In this document: in pieces, positions 1-12,579 of the stretch
Layout: each line of letters begins with the position of its first letter
How positions within the stretch are numbered: the first letter of the stretch is position 1
NCBI GenBank assembly: GCA_009809945.1
Contig: WTPW01001559.1
Span: 110,433 to 174,432 of the forward strand
Direction: 5' to 3'
DNA length: 64,000 bases
Origin: Gigaspora margarita
Lineage: Eukaryota; Glomeromycota; Glomeromycetes; Diversisporales; Gigasporaceae
Position numbers and translations under genes: made by a program
The notes under the pieces: generated by a model
What the model saw: only the letters and a program-made list of their open reading frames with translations
Database searches by the model: none
Told to the model about the DNA's origin: nothing

Positions 1-190
1 TAAGTAAAGTTGTTCAGAGCATGTTTTTACATATGCTTCTCATCTTAAAATCGGTAAATATTTGTTTTTAGCGAACTTAAATTTTCGTTTTGTGCAAAAT
101 CGGCGAAATTTTAATCTGATTTTTAAGCTCAATTTTTTTTTCTCCTCTTGTTCTATATTCCCGAAAAATTTAATTTTAAGTTAATATGTA
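1..190. repeat. Copy 1 of a 190-bp dispersed repeat
   Basis: This stretch is repeated in direct orientation at about 1370-1556; both begin TAAGTAAAGTTGTTCAGAGC and end near TTTAATTTTAAGTTAAT. In the second copy the segment is the core of an inverted-repeat element, whereas here no inverted arm follows on the right. The left flank is outside the window. Confidence 0.75.
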
Positions 191-369
191 GGGGAAGAAA
201 CATCATGAAATCAAACTTATAGTAATTTTATATGTTTTTTTTATAAATTTTATATGTAAAAAATTTTCATGTGACATATCGGCTGACTGGTATATGCGCC
301 ATAATTGGTACCTGTATTATAATTTATTATTTTACCTTGTATTTTTTAATTGACGATATCTTATGATCT

Positions 370-458
370 AGTGATTAGAATTGAATGATTTTGGTACCAT
401 TCGATTCGCCTTGATGTGACGAATCCAATGGTACCAAAATCATTTAATTCTGATTGAT
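370..458. repeat. Hairpin repeat with GGTACC core arms
   Basis: Two arms of about 35 bases, each containing GATTTTGGTACCAT or its complement, face each other around a short loop near 410-419. The same hairpin occurs inside the Harbinger-like elements at 21492-22022 and 54203-55998, so this is probably a relic of that family, although I could not find its termini here. Confidence 0.7.
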
Positions 459-1255
459 ACGTCATCTATTATTAGCCAAAATACTTAACTTCGCCATAAT
501 ACCCATATCCACCTTATTTAAAAAAATTTTTAAATTCAATATTTTAATTATTTTCTTTGATTTTATAAAAATAGATTCATTTTAACTTCATATAAATTTA
601 TAATTTATCATTTAAAAACAAAATATAAATCTAAAAAAGTTTATATCAAAACTTAAATAAAATTTATAAAAAAATTTTTTAAAAATATTATATAACTTTT
701 TGCAGGCAAATTTGCTTGCACCTACATATTAAGAGATAATTTCTATTATAAATAATATTTGGACCTATTTTTATCAGATATGTGATATAACTGGTACATA
801 TAGCAATAAGATTTGATTATAGTTGTCAAACTTGGTTAATTCTTTCAAAAATGAAATAGAGCATTGTCAACCTAGATTTTTATCTCTTTAGAGAAATGCT
901 AGAGACTAGAGCGACTAATGCAGAGAGACACTTATGTAATTCATACTAATTACTATGGTATGCAAGGGTCGGAAGGGATACTATTATTTGGGCAGTATTT
1001 TGTAAAGAGGCTTGGGGGTTTGCAATTATGAAAGAGGCCACAATTAATAGTATATAAAAATACTAAGAATTGTATCAAATGAATTTCAGTGAAAACTCAC
1101 TACTTCACTACTATTTTATTCAATAAGCCAGAGATTCTTCACTCTGCTTTTTAGCAAAGGAAAAACCTTGAGTATTTATACATGTTTGTTCAATATAAAT
1201 AAATATAATAATAAATAAAGAAATCTATATAATCGATATATTTGATATATACTAA
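459..1255. other. AT-rich non-coding stretch
   Basis: No gene is supported. The one notable site is a near-palindrome GCAGGCAAATTTGCTTGC at about 702-719, related to the internal palindrome of the TA-flanked elements at 12928-13591 and 26843-27526. Confidence 0.5.
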
Positions 1256-1660
1256 CAGTCATAGGGCATGTCCCCTAGAAATAAGTTTATAATAAAAATT
1301 ATAAAAAAAAATATGAATTTACTATAAACTTTGAGCTGAAGATCCTTCTTGGCTTATACTTCTGTCGCCTAAGTAAAGTTGTTCAGAGCATAATTTTACA
1401 CATAATTGCTGATTTAAAATTTGTAAATATTTGTTTTTGACAGAGTTATTTTTTTGAAAAAGTACCAAATTGGCAAAATTTTAATGTAGTTTTTAAGCTC
1501 AAAATTTCCTTCTTTTCTTGTTCTATATACCTGCAAAATTTAATTTTAAGTTAATTAGTTAAGCCAGAGAGGGATCTTAGCTCAAAGTTTATTGTAAATT
1601 CATATATTTTTATTATAAACTTATTTTAAACTAATTTCAAGAGAACATGTCCTATGACTG
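1256..1660. mobile_element. Foldback MITE, 101-bp arms, CTAA target duplication
   Basis: Arms at 1256-1356 and 1560-1660 are inverted copies of each other, beginning CAGTCATAGGRCATGT. CTAA lies directly outside both ends (1252-1255 and 1661-1664), a candidate 4-bp target duplication. The core (1370-1556) is the repeat also seen at 1-190. There is no coding capacity. The superfamily is not assigned. Confidence 0.8.
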
Positions 1661-3060
1661 CTAATGCTAAATATAATGGCTATAATAAATATAATAATGA
1701 AATAAATATATTAGATATATCCTAAATATTAGCTATATTAGATATATTAATTATAACTGTTAAAACTGTTATGTCCCAAATGTCTAGAATGTCAGACATG
1801 TCTGTGATTAACTCAAATGTCTAGATTACTCGAAATGTCTGATATTCTGTGTTATGGGTGGCGCAGTATTAGTTGACCAATAAAATTTGGGCACAGTACG
1901 TTTGATTAGAAAGACCAATCATTCAGTTTTAACTAGCGTGGGTTAGAACGGTCCAATCAATATGATTTTGGTACATTCGAAAACTTGCATTGAGGTGGTC
2001 ACAATGGTAGTAGTTTCATCTTATTCTGATCATGGGATCAAGAATTATTGCCAGTATATGTTCAGCCATTTTTATGGGTCTAATAGCATATTAATTATAT
2101 TTGTAAATACCTATCACAGGTTGAACATGAAAATATCAGACAAACTATATGCTATCCGATATTTCTATATTACATAACGATAATTTAACAAAATATCGTT
2201 AACTAAAACTACTGGTAGATATGTTGCTAAAATCTGTCTGATATTTTGATTTTTTATGAGAAAATTTTAGATAAATATCGGAAAGGCCAATATTTTGAAG
2301 AAACTTAGATGATATTTTGGTTATTATATCAGGAAAATTTTAATTAGATATCGGCTAATATTTGCTAGCCTATGTTGCATGAAAGTGCGTTATTGTATCA
2401 GTGATAGATCTGTGAGGTTTCGGCCATTTGATTCATCATATATGAAAATATTGGTGATTGGATGTTTGTATACATCGACATCGATATAATAAATTAAACT
2501 CAAAATGTTAAGATCGCGGATGATTAAAGTGTGTATAATTATATAGATCCTTTCAGATAAAGATTCTCCAGTTAATGACATACAATTTCAATGTATATCA
2601 TGCCTAGTTTTACTCCTATGATTGACATGTGAGAGGATGTATATTTATATAGTCTTTATTAAGGATGATTTCATATAATATATATTAGATTGTGAACTAA
2701 GGGCGAGAGCAATCCTTTATATACTTAATCATTTCTCATAATGTTTACGCTAAGATGGTAATGTCTATACTATTAATTATGACTCATATATGTTTTCTGG
2801 CAAGTAAATCATTTTATCAAGTTTATACAAGCACCAAAATATCAAGTATACACAAATACAATGTATGTGGCAACATAATGAACTGAACAAATATCGAAGA
2901 AATATGTGACGCAATTATTCGTTATAATATAAATATCAGATAGCCGATTTTTCCATATATATAATGTATATTTATATATTTTATAATAAATTAAAATAGT
3001 GATACAGTAGATTAACATATAAATAATAATAGATTATCATGTAATACAATACAATATGCA
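1661..3060. other. AT-rich flank with ATATCGG-type motifs
   Basis: Short ORFs here look random. From about 2150 to 2370 and again near 2935 the sequence is dense in ATATCGG, ATATCAG and their complements (for example 2276, 2353, 2935). A similar cluster lies beyond the other side of the two-gene cassette (11.3-11.75 kb), so these may be the subterminal regions of one transposon. About 1765-1850 carries a degenerate short repeat around ATGTCTAGA. Confidence 0.45.
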
Positions 3061-6000
3061 TTATATATTGTACTTTCTGTTTAATAGGATCACTGACATA
3101 TAATCCTGATGCTTTCTTGAACCAACGGTAAATGTTCCTGCTACAAATCTTCCCAGTATGTTATGTACCGGAATTATGCAATCACGATCTATATCATAAA
3201 AATCATTATGCCATAATTCCACGTTACAAAGCTTGTCATCTTTTTTGCTGATGCTAAGATGACACCTTAAATTCTCATTTTGTATTTGTTTATACCAACG
3301 AACATAGGCGAGGCTGTGCTTTGTTGATTCTTCCGAATAATCAAGATAATGTTCAAAAAAGAACTGAATCTGGCCCGGATACATATTTACTTCATCTTCA
3401 TCGGCAAATTTTGCAAGAATTCTTGATGAATTTTTATATCTTTTAGAAAATGTAGAACTGAAAACTTCTTCACTTATTCGTATTCTTCCATATTGTTTTA
3501 TTATAGGTGATATGCTTATTGACCCATCTAAATCCAAATCTTCAGGCAGAACGAATATATTGGTGTCATAAGCATTATTATAATATTCGACGAGTAACTC
3601 CATAAGGTCTCGAGAGATGTATGTATTCATTTTCTTTGGTATAAGAAAGATTCCAGGAAATGAATCAGCCCCAGTACCGGTGCTGATTCCTTCCTCTACT
3701 GATTTTGACATAGAGAGAAAATTTATTGCATCTTCGTTAGACATTTCATAATCACCCAAACTGCCAGAAGATTTTTTTGGAGCCAAAATAGACAAATCTT
3801 CGGATAAATTAGCACTATTACTATTACTAATTAATCCGTCAATTTGTCTGTTTTGTTGGATGATATTCATAAGTTCCAGCTCAATTTTTCTATTACTATT
3901 TTTGTAGCTTCCTACAAAATTTAATTAATATTGTTTAGAAGATAGAGATATCGACCATCTGTTATTAACTTTTGTTTTAAACAAATTATTAATCTTTCAA
4001 TTATATTTACCTAGTAATCCATTCATCCATTCAAAACTGAAACACCAAAAAGAATGTAAAGGACCATAATCTAATGCACATTCAGATATGTGAAGGCATA
4101 GGTGAAGGTTTAGAGAAATCTTCTCGGGACTATATATTTCTTCGTTAATTTTTATCATGGCTATCAGACATTGGTGTGCTTCTTCTAAATCTCTTTCATC
4201 GATTATTCTACAAACCAAGATGCTACAAGCCCAGACGAAATAAGTAAGAATTTTCCTATCAGCATCGCATAACAGATTCTAACAAATAGTGGTAGCATAT
4301 ACGAGGATAAAAGTCTTCCACTGGTCTGCCGTGAACCTTAAAAATCCTTCACCAGTAGAGATTTTACAAGGAATTCTACCAATATCTGATGGCATATCGA
4401 TTTTATCTGCCAATTGCTGCATAATTTTTAAATTTTGAGAAGTTAACCTTTCACCTTCAATCCATAATCTAGTTATGATCCATTTTGCTATTCCCAAAAA
4501 GAGGCAATGCATTGGGTCCACTACCAGGAATCTAACGGAATTGAAGTATGAAAGCCTACAGATTTCGGACCATCTGACAAGAGTATCGGAAAGATGCTGT
4601 TTTCTTCGTTCAGCTGTCTTGCAATTTTTCCAATTTATTGCATCATTTCGAATAAGGTTGTGGTCACGTTCTACAAACCAGGACTCCATATTGGAAATAC
4701 CACCAAAATGAGGTTGGTTCCAAATGTCGTAATTAGCTCTTTTACAGCAGTGATGACATGCAGCCTTAGCCGAAATATGCCTGCAAAGTTTCCTTGCTGC
4801 AGGTAAGTCACTGGAGCAACAAATTACTGCACATTTGATTCTCTTGCCAGATAGGGACTCAAACGTAGCTGATAGGTCTATTCCTTTCCAGAGCTCTATA
4901 AGCTGATTGATAATATGTGCCAAGTAGTGGTTTAACTGATGCAGCTTTGGTTCCGATGGCCCCGGTATGATAGACAATGTTATTATATTGGATGGTTTAT
5001 ACCTTTTATGTATATTAAATTAACATCATATTTGATTAACGAATGTAAAAAAAATAAAAAATAAAAAAAAACCTTTCTTGACGTGGAAGATTACATATGA
5101 TAGCATATATGACCCCCATGCTATATTGAGACATCTCAAATGGTTGAAACCAGTCCAAGTTTAGCATTAATCCTATATGGCTATCAGCTGTTTCTGGACG
5201 AAAAAATAACTCCCCTTCATCATTAGAGAATGATTTCCATATCCTACCATCATATATATCTGATAATTGGGTTTTTGAAGGTCGATAGGCCCATCTTCTG
5301 CATGCCTCTTCAAATTCTGATTGCTGGAATAACTTTAGGAACTGTTGCTTGAGATTTACCACAGGATAAATTGATATTGGCTTCCTAATTATTCCATCAT
5401 GCACCCTGACTTTTTTCGAAAGTATTGTGTTGCATGATACTTGTCTGCTGATATTTACATGGTTTGGAAATTCTTATATGAGTACAGCGAAGTATGTTTG
5501 GTGTATGTCTTGCTTTTTTTGTTGAAATATCTTTTGGATTATATAATTTGCAGCAAGATTCGTATACAGCGAATCTTGTTGCATGATCTGATATACCAGC
5601 CATCTTTTTTGCTACATCTATTGATGTAGGAAGGCCACAATATTTTTTTTCATCAATACGAGTTAACAAACGCCAGATATATTTAATCAGGGTGTGAATG
5701 CTTGTATCAGAATGCTGATATTTTTGTTGGTAACGAAAAACCTACAATACAATTTCTAATAAATCTTTATCAACATTTCTGGTATTGGTCTCTGGGGTAT
5801 CATCTAAATCAGGTGCATCGAACCTTATTAAATTCTCTTCTTCACTCTCTTCTTCACTTTCTTCTTCAGTTTCAGTTTCATCAGTTTTATCGCTTTTCAT
5901 ATTATCATTTTCATTTTCATTTTCATCATCATCAGAAGAATCTGACAAATTTTTTTCAGGATAAAAGGATGACATTTTTGCATTATAAAAGCCTTTGGAA

Positions 6001-6377
6001 AGCTGCGCAACAAGGAATTGAAGATTTTCAGGCTGTGGCAGAGGCATCAAATTATATGATTCACTATCTGACTTTTCACCGTCTGTTGAATCAATAACCT
6101 GATCCATTAAAAAAATATCGTTCATCATATCTGAAGACCCTTCGCCGTTATTNATATCTTCTGGCCGATATCCAACTTGACGGTTTGATATAGCATGCTT
6201 TCCTTTTACTGTAGAAGGTTCTTGTTCTTGTGCTTCATAGTCTGCCTTAACTCTTGGATCTCTTTCTATACCATTGCACATACTACAGAAACATGCTACT
6301 ATTTTGTGTGTACATTTTTTTGTTTGTAAAGTAGAAGCAGGTTTTTTAACAATTCCTTTGTTTTTTTTGTAAGTCAT
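3061..6377 (-). pseudogene. CACTA-like (Tnp2 type) transposase, decayed, three coding blocks
   Basis: This is a DNA transposon transposase of about 1,048 residues, read from 6377 leftwards. Coding blocks are 6377-5073, 5002-4011 and 3911-3061, with introns of 70 bp (5003-5072) and 99 bp (3912-4010); both have GT-AG ends and restore family-like sequence across the join. Landmarks in order are an N-terminal CFCSMCNGIERDPR cysteine motif, an acidic Ser/Glu tract, a Cys-rich zinc region, IYDGRIWKSF, LNLDWFQPF, SIIPGPSEPK, SSDLPAARK, VDPMHCLFLG, FSFEWMNGLLG and a C-terminal block with RWYKQ, CNVELW and IPVHNILGRF. The Asp of SSDL, the Asp of VDPMH and the Glu of FSFEW are plausible catalytic acids (inference). 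Damage: in-frame TAG codons at 5742-5744 and 4279-4281, a one-base frameshift near 5430, and one ambiguous base at 6153. It is therefore probably inactive. A second gene lies divergently at 8665. Element termini were not identified. Confidence 0.85.
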
Positions 6378-8664
6378 GATGAAATATCTATGTTAAAAAG
6401 CAAGACACAATATTAAAAAAGATACGAAGAAACAATATTAAAAAGTAAAAAAAAAATATTAAGAGAGAAAATATTAAGAGAGAAAATAGCTTACAAAAAC
6501 GTTTTAGCATATTATATTTCAGAGAAAAGAACAACATTGGTAATTTATTTTTTATTATCAATTGTACAATATGCATATCGGACAAAGTATATTTTATTTT
6601 ACACTTTTTACACGTTTTATACATGTGGTGATTTATAATTAATTTATTAATGATTGTTTATTTATTAATGATTATGATTATTCTTTTTATTTTCTATTCT
6701 CCAAGGGCTTCCTTTCCTTTGTAATGGTGAAATTACCTCTCTTTTATACTATTTTACATCAGAAAGTATGTAAGTGGCTTAAATAATGATTTACAATTCA
6801 TTGACTAATGCCTTCTTTTCCTTCTCGCTTTCACAAGCTATTATTTTACCAGATGGTTCTCTCTTTGGAGATGCAGAATCTTCTTCTGACAATCTCTAAG
6901 CCTGAAATGATGATCCAAAGGTTCTTGAGGTCGATCGTTACAAAGCCCCAACTTAATGATCATCATATTACTGTGCCCACTTTCGCTTCTAGCTCGTAAC
7001 AATAGGTTTCAAAACAAATAGCATTAAAATTAGTAATTTATTTTTTAATATCAATTGTACAATGTGCGTATCGGACAAAGTATATTTTATTTTACACTTT
7101 TTACATAAGTTTCAAAGCAAAGAGCAATAACATTAGTAATTTTATTTTTTAATATCAATTGTACAATAATTTGGAAGTTTATTTTAACAGAATTCAAATG
7201 TTTTATTTTTATTATATAGAATCAGAGTAACAAATATACATTTCGGAGAAAAGTTAAAAAAAAATCGAAGAAATCAAAAATTAATTTGGTTTAATATTTT
7301 AAAAAAAATCAAAGAATGAAAAATTAATTTGGTTTAATATTTTAAAAAAAATCAAATGAAAGTTTAATTTGTTTTGATGAAATCGAAGTTTAATTTGTTT
7401 TGATGAAATCGGAGTTTAGGTTAACTTGTTTTGACCAGATTATTTTTACTAGTATATTGATAAAATTAATCAATTAATTATATTTTTACTNTGTGATTTG
7501 TAAATTTCAGTANCNGATATACATATCNGAAAAAATAAAGTCAATTACTTTTTCATTATTGGGTCAAAAAGTGAAGAAATCAAAATTTTATTTTTATTAT
7601 ACAAACATTAATTATATAAATAAATAAATATATATATATATAATTAAATTTTTAAAATACGATTTACATGTGTAATGTTATATGTATAAAAAAAAAATTT
7701 TTTTAAAATACGATTTATATGCAGTTTTGTTTATTTTACTAAAAATAAAATAAAGTTATGAAAAATGATCATATGCATCATACAACATTAAGGGATTAGT
7801 ATTGAGGTTTATTTAAAGGTTACTATTTAAAAAAAGAAAAAAAAGGTTAAACAGTTTTATAAAACAATATAAAAGATGACCCAGCGACATGCTTTATTTT
7901 CAAAAAAAAATTATATATATAAATGTAAGATTTTTTTAAAAAACACTCGACAAAAAATGTAGTCCAGAATTTTGCAAAATTTGACCGGTCAACCAATTTA
8001 TTAAGTTTGTATGACCTAATGGAAAAAAACAATTGATACAAAAAAGCGATATGGATATCGTAGTTTATAGTTTACTCTGAAAAAAAAATTATTTGAATTA
8101 AAACGTCATAGTATTTCATGTAATAGTTTATTTCATCATGTAATTAATTGTTTATTTCATCATATAATAGTTTATTTTAAATGATCAGTAATCGAAAGTT
8201 TATTTTACAATTTAATGACAGTGAAATTTTTTTTGATAATTATATACGTATAGTAAATACAATGATAACCAAACTTCATGACAAATTTCTTTTTTTTTGG
8301 AATATAAAATTATCCGTTTTTCGAATCTTATCTTTCTTCTACAAATAAATTTCTTCCATTACTATTTGATACTTCGCTTCTTATTCAATTTTTTCTTCCG
8401 TTAACTATCACATTTTTTTTCTACAAGTAAATTTCTTCCATTACTATTTGATACACCTTCGCTTATTCAATAACTTGCATTTCTTTCAATATTCAAAATA
8501 GTTCTTGGGCTTTTTTTTTACACACATACATATAGGTAATACTTATCAATTTGATACAACTTCGCTTCATATTCAATAACTTTCTTCGCGTTGGGTCTTT
8601 TTATTCATAGTAGTTTTGAAAATTTTGGAAAATTTTGGTCTTATTTTCTACAAATATTCATATC
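6378..8664. promoter_or_regulatory. 2.3-kb spacer between divergent transposon genes
   Basis: No gene is supported. The spacer contains repeated units around TATCGGACAAAGTATATTTT (6571 and 7060), a 100-bp imperfect tandem repeat (7007-7210), short AT-rich tandem units of about 30 and 47 bp (7255-7410), and a duplicated segment with CTACAAATAAATTTCTTCC at about 8340 and 8423. Both genes must start from this interval, so it probably holds both promoters, but I see no defined TATA box. Ambiguous bases are at 7491, 7513, 7515 and 7528. Confidence 0.45.
7007..7210. repeat. Tandem repeat, about 102-bp period
   Basis: Two imperfect units start at about 7007 (GGTTTCAAAACAAATAGCAT) and 7109 (GTTTCAAAGCAAAGAGCAAT). 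Each runs into TTTTTAATATCAATTGTACAA. A third related copy at 6540-6610 shares TATCGGACAAAGTATATTTT. Position upstream of both divergent genes fits a regulatory or transposase-binding role, which is inference. Confidence 0.6.
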
Positions 8665-11122
8665 ATGCCACCAAAAACTGTCTTTCATTTTGGTCCTTCT
8701 CTCAAATCCCATGAAGTTATGGATTCTAGAAAAAGGAAACGTTCATATTCTCTTTCTTCTCATTCTTCTTCACCATATGGTTCTCGTTCTCGCTCTCGTT
8801 CCCGTTCTCGCTCTCGTCATCATCGCTCTCATTCTCATACCTGTCATTCTCGCTCTCATCATCATCGCTCTCGTTCTCGTACCTATCGTTCTCGCTCACG
8901 TACTCATCATTCTCATTCTCGTCATTTATCTTCACGTCGCAAGTACTATTATAATAGTAGATCAAGTTCAAGCGAAGGTAAATTATCTATTTAATATTAT
9001 CAAATAACAATAATTTTTACTGATACAAATATNGGCTGCATGATATTCAACTAGATTCTACTAGAAGTAGTCGCAAAGATTTAGAAGAAGGTATGTTGTA
9101 CATTTTACTTAAATTATTGCTTAACAGTTTATATGAATATCAGTTAATATAACTTTATTATAGAAAATTTAGCCTTGAAATCTCAAGTTGCTCTTCTTGA
9201 AGAAAGACTTGGACATATTGAAGAAAGATCTAAGTCAGATGTCTCAGAATATCAATGCTCACAAACTTCCGTAACTGACCGCCTTGATGGTATGGATATT
9301 GACGATATTGGTAATGATGGTGGCGAAAGTAGAGAAAGTAGAAATGGTCATAAAAATTCGAAACAAAAAAAAAGAAAAAAATCTTTCTCACCTGGTAGAT
9401 TGTATGACTGAAGCCAAACGAGATTTAAGCAAGGACAATTGATTCCAATGGATCCAGAATATAAATTAGCGTTTAGGGTAAATTATTTTTTTTATATTAT
9501 ATACTTTATTATTATACAACCTGTAGATATGAATATCGGATTTGTATATTATATTTTTATAATAATAGAAAGAAGTACTCAGAGTTGCAAAGCAACTTGC
9601 ACATGACAATCCACGCTTAGCAATTAGTGAGAAGAAAAACTGGCTCGATCAAAAAGAATTTGTGGAGGTGACAATCTTATCTGCTCTTAAACAACGTATC
9701 AATAAAAACCTCCAATATTTAGATAGCGAAGTTGTTCGAGTGCTCCAAAGCAATCACAAAAGTCTTTCATCAACAGCAAAAATTAAGGCAGATAGTGCCA
9801 AATTAAAGTTAAACAAAAAACGTGTTGGGAAAAATTCACGTATACAAGGAGTAAGTTTTTTTTGTATAAATAAATATGATTTCATATATACATATCAGAT
9901 TTACATTGCATTTGTTTAGAAAAAAAAAAGAAGAGTGGATGGGTTACAGCATCTGATTCGCGTTAAGGATCCGATTATTAAAAAATACTGACCAAATTCA
10001 CTTAACCAAAAGGAGGGGGAGGATGACCTTGCTGATGTGGTTGTTGAAACCACATATCATTCAGATGAACTATCTGAAATGGATATCGAACTCGCAAGGC
10101 AGGAACGATCCAAAAAAAATCATTCATACAATGATGATGACAATAATTAACGTAGAAATAATAATCATGTGATTAAAGTATATGTTCCACCATGGCGGTC
10201 TGAAAGGGTAATTTAATAGTATAGATTTTGTTTAAAAAATAAACAATACTCGTATCAGTTAATTCTATTATTTTATTTTTTAAATAGTGCCAAAAAATCT
10301 TCTATTGGGCCGAAGAAATAGCAATAATTAACCAATCAAATAAACTCGATAGAGAACATCATTATGATCGTAACTGGAAAAATCAAACAAGACCTCCACT
10401 TGACGCACTTCTTTGGACGATTTCTTCATCCTATANTAATAATAAGAATAATTATAATAATAATAATAATAATCAATATAATAGTGATAATACTAATGAA
10501 GGCGATTTCGACTCTAATGATTTAGAAACATCAGAAAATTTCGATACGCATGATACGCATGCTGATGATTCTGAACATAATGAACGAACGGATCAAGCTG
10601 AACAAACTGAACAAACGAAACGAACGGATCAGAATGAACAATCGGAACCTGGTCGAACAGATCAAAATGAACAATCGGAACCTGTTGAATGAATCAAAAT
10701 GAACAATCGGAACCTGGTCAAACAGATCAAAATAAGCAATCAGAACCTGGTCGAACGGATCAAAATAAGCAATCAGAACCTGGTCGAACGGATCAAAATA
10801 AGCAAACAGAAGAAAAGTATATATTTATAATTTGTATATTTATTATTAATTAAAGGTTTACTGAAACAAATTCTATTCTAGATCTGATATAGAGCCAACT
10901 TCAAAAAATCGTTCTTCCCAGGCCTCTAAATCAAAAAATACCTGCTCAAGTTCAAAAAGCTCCAGCTCTAAAGATGCTTCTCAACTTATCAAGTTTAATA
11001 CAACAACCAGAGCTACCTCAAAGAGTCAAGGGCACCTTAATGCTAAAAGTAGTAAATTTGGATATCATCGTGGAGAAAAAAATAAGGAGGGTAATGTTAA
11101 TAATAATGTTGAGATAGATTAA
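8665..11122 (+). pseudogene. RS-rich, coiled-coil second protein of the putative CACTA-like element, seven exons, decayed
   Basis: I do not recognise the family. Seven exons (8665-8977, 9055-9090, 9164-9477, 9569-9850, 9920-10207, 10288-10816, 10882-11122) join in frame with GT-AG introns of 65-92 bp and would give about 667 residues. The N-terminus is an Arg-Ser/His-Arg domain (about residues 20-95) like splicing-factor RS tails. Next come a heptad-like region (LALKSQVALLEERLGHIEER), a basic globular block (KEVLRVAKQLAHDNPR onward), an acidic block ending VYVPPWRSER, a poly-Asn tract and a tandem repeat of about 11-12 residues (RTDQNEQSEPG) at 10610-10810. Stops at 9409-9411, 9989-9991 and 10148-10150 and a one-base loss near 10688 break the frame. 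Orientation opposite to the transposase and shared ATATCRG motifs suggest both belong to one transposon; a host pseudogene remains possible. Confidence 0.55.
10610..10810 (+). repeat. Coding tandem repeat, about 33-36 bp
   Basis: Six or so imperfect units of the type GATCAAAATAAGCAATCAGA plus ACCTGGTCGAACG encode TDQNEQSEPGR-like peptides. The third unit boundary (CCTGTTGAATGAATC instead of CCTGGTCGAACGGATC) has lost one base, which shifts the frame. Confidence 0.75.
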
Positions 11123-11277
11123 TAAAAATTTAATATAATAGCTGCATTTTTTTCTGTCATATTGCTACATGTAAAATGACATAATTAATAAATTGATAAG
11201 TTTAATGCTGCTATCAACAAGCTTATATTTCGCATAAATTGAGTAGAAATTTGGAATGTATATGAATATAATCAAGT

Positions 11278-11590
11278 ATTAAATTAGTTTCTATAATAAT
11301 ATATGGATATCTGCGATGTATATATTATTATAGAATACTAAGATATGTTTTATAAATTTTCTGATATTGATATCATATATGACGATATGTCATATAAATT
11401 TCACAGACATTTTGAAAATATCGCATAAATATTAACTAGTTCCTATAATAATATATATAGATATCTTCGATATATATATTATCATAGAATATTAAGATAT
11501 GTTGTAAAAATTTTCTGATATTGGTATCGTATTTAACGATATGTCATAAAATCTTGCAGATATTTTGGAAATATCGCATAAATATTAGCT
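11278..11590. repeat. Two-unit tandem repeat, about 155 bp
   Basis: Units 11278-11437 and 11438-11590 share CTATAATAATATATRGATATC, TTTCTGATATTGRTATC and AATATCGCATAAATATTARC. They sit just 3' of the RS-rich gene and are rich in GATATT/ATATCG, fitting a subterminal region of the putative transposon. Confidence 0.7.
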
Positions 11591-12392
11591 TGTTATATAT
11601 GTTACATATTGCTGTAAGAAACTGATCAATATGTACCATACCGATAGGCCGCAGATACGCACCAAATATCGGCTAGCTATCACATGCTACATATCGAAAA
11701 GTTTCTGTGACTTATCGTTGCAATTTATGTGACCTATCGTCTTACCGATAGGGCACAGAAATTTTATAGTTGGACCTGTGTATGTTACAGCTCATGAAGA
11801 GACTCATAAAATTGTTGCTGAGTTTAGTATAAGCAGTGTTCATTAGAATATTATTAACAAGAAGATAATTTTAAATAGAACAGCAAGTGTATTATGTATT
11901 AACAAAACTATTAGAATGGTTGTTTAGTTACAAGAATTATATTACTTTTCTCTCTGGCAGCATCTCAACATTCTTGTTAGATATATCAATATATATTTTA
12001 AAAAAAACAAATAAAACACAAAATTACAGAAATTTACTTATTTATTCATAATTTATCAAAATATATTATTTTGAAACTATTATAAAATATTTAAACATAA
12101 CTAATCAAATTTCATTGAGGGTATATCAGCATGACCAGGCATTATTTATTATATTAGGATTATAAAAATGATACAGAATTTGAGATCTGTAATTGGATTT
12201 TAATAATTTTAGTTTTTTGACCTATAAAAAAAATGGACTAGATCAGCATGAGTTGTGTCAGATAGGCACAGATTTTTTTGGCATGGTCATGATCCAGATT
12301 GGTACAGGTATGGTCCAGATGGGTATGGATTTCATGGACAGTATAGGACCATATGCCCATGCCAAATAGGCTATAAATGGCTAAGCTTTGTA
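11591..12392. other. AT-rich stretch, possible transposon end region
   Basis: From 11630 to 11760 there are repeated CCGATA/TATCGG words (for example ACCGATAGG twice), then plain AT-rich sequence. A 73-codon open frame around 12255 is composed of GGTATGG-like short repeats and is not supported as a gene. Confidence 0.4.
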
Positions 12393-12579
12393 CAGTTGAA
12401 CCTCCCCAAACTAGTACGCATGATAGACAAGTTTCATATCAGTATTGAGAGGTTATCAGATTTGAAATTATTATAAACTATATAGATTCATATAACAGAA
12501 ACAGACTTGGTGGATTAATTTTTTATCAGATTTGACAGGTTATCAGTTTTGACAGGATCAGTTTTGGAAGGTTCAACTA
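12393..12579. mobile_element. Tc1/mariner-like MITE, TA target
   Basis: The ends are CAGTTGAACCTCCCC and, inverted at the other side, GGAAGGTTCAACTA, with TA directly outside each (12391-12392 and 12580-12581). The 187-bp length, the TA duplication and CAGTTGAACCTCC-type termini fit a Tc1/mariner/pogo non-autonomous element. No coding potential. Confidence 0.7.

Noticed and set aside
5441-6097. Plus-strand frames over the transposase
   Set aside because: They are antisense to the recognisable transposase coding sequence.
8726-8971. Minus-strand acidic open frame (Glu/Asn/Asp-rich)
   Set aside because: It is the antisense of the RS-coding tract on the plus strand.
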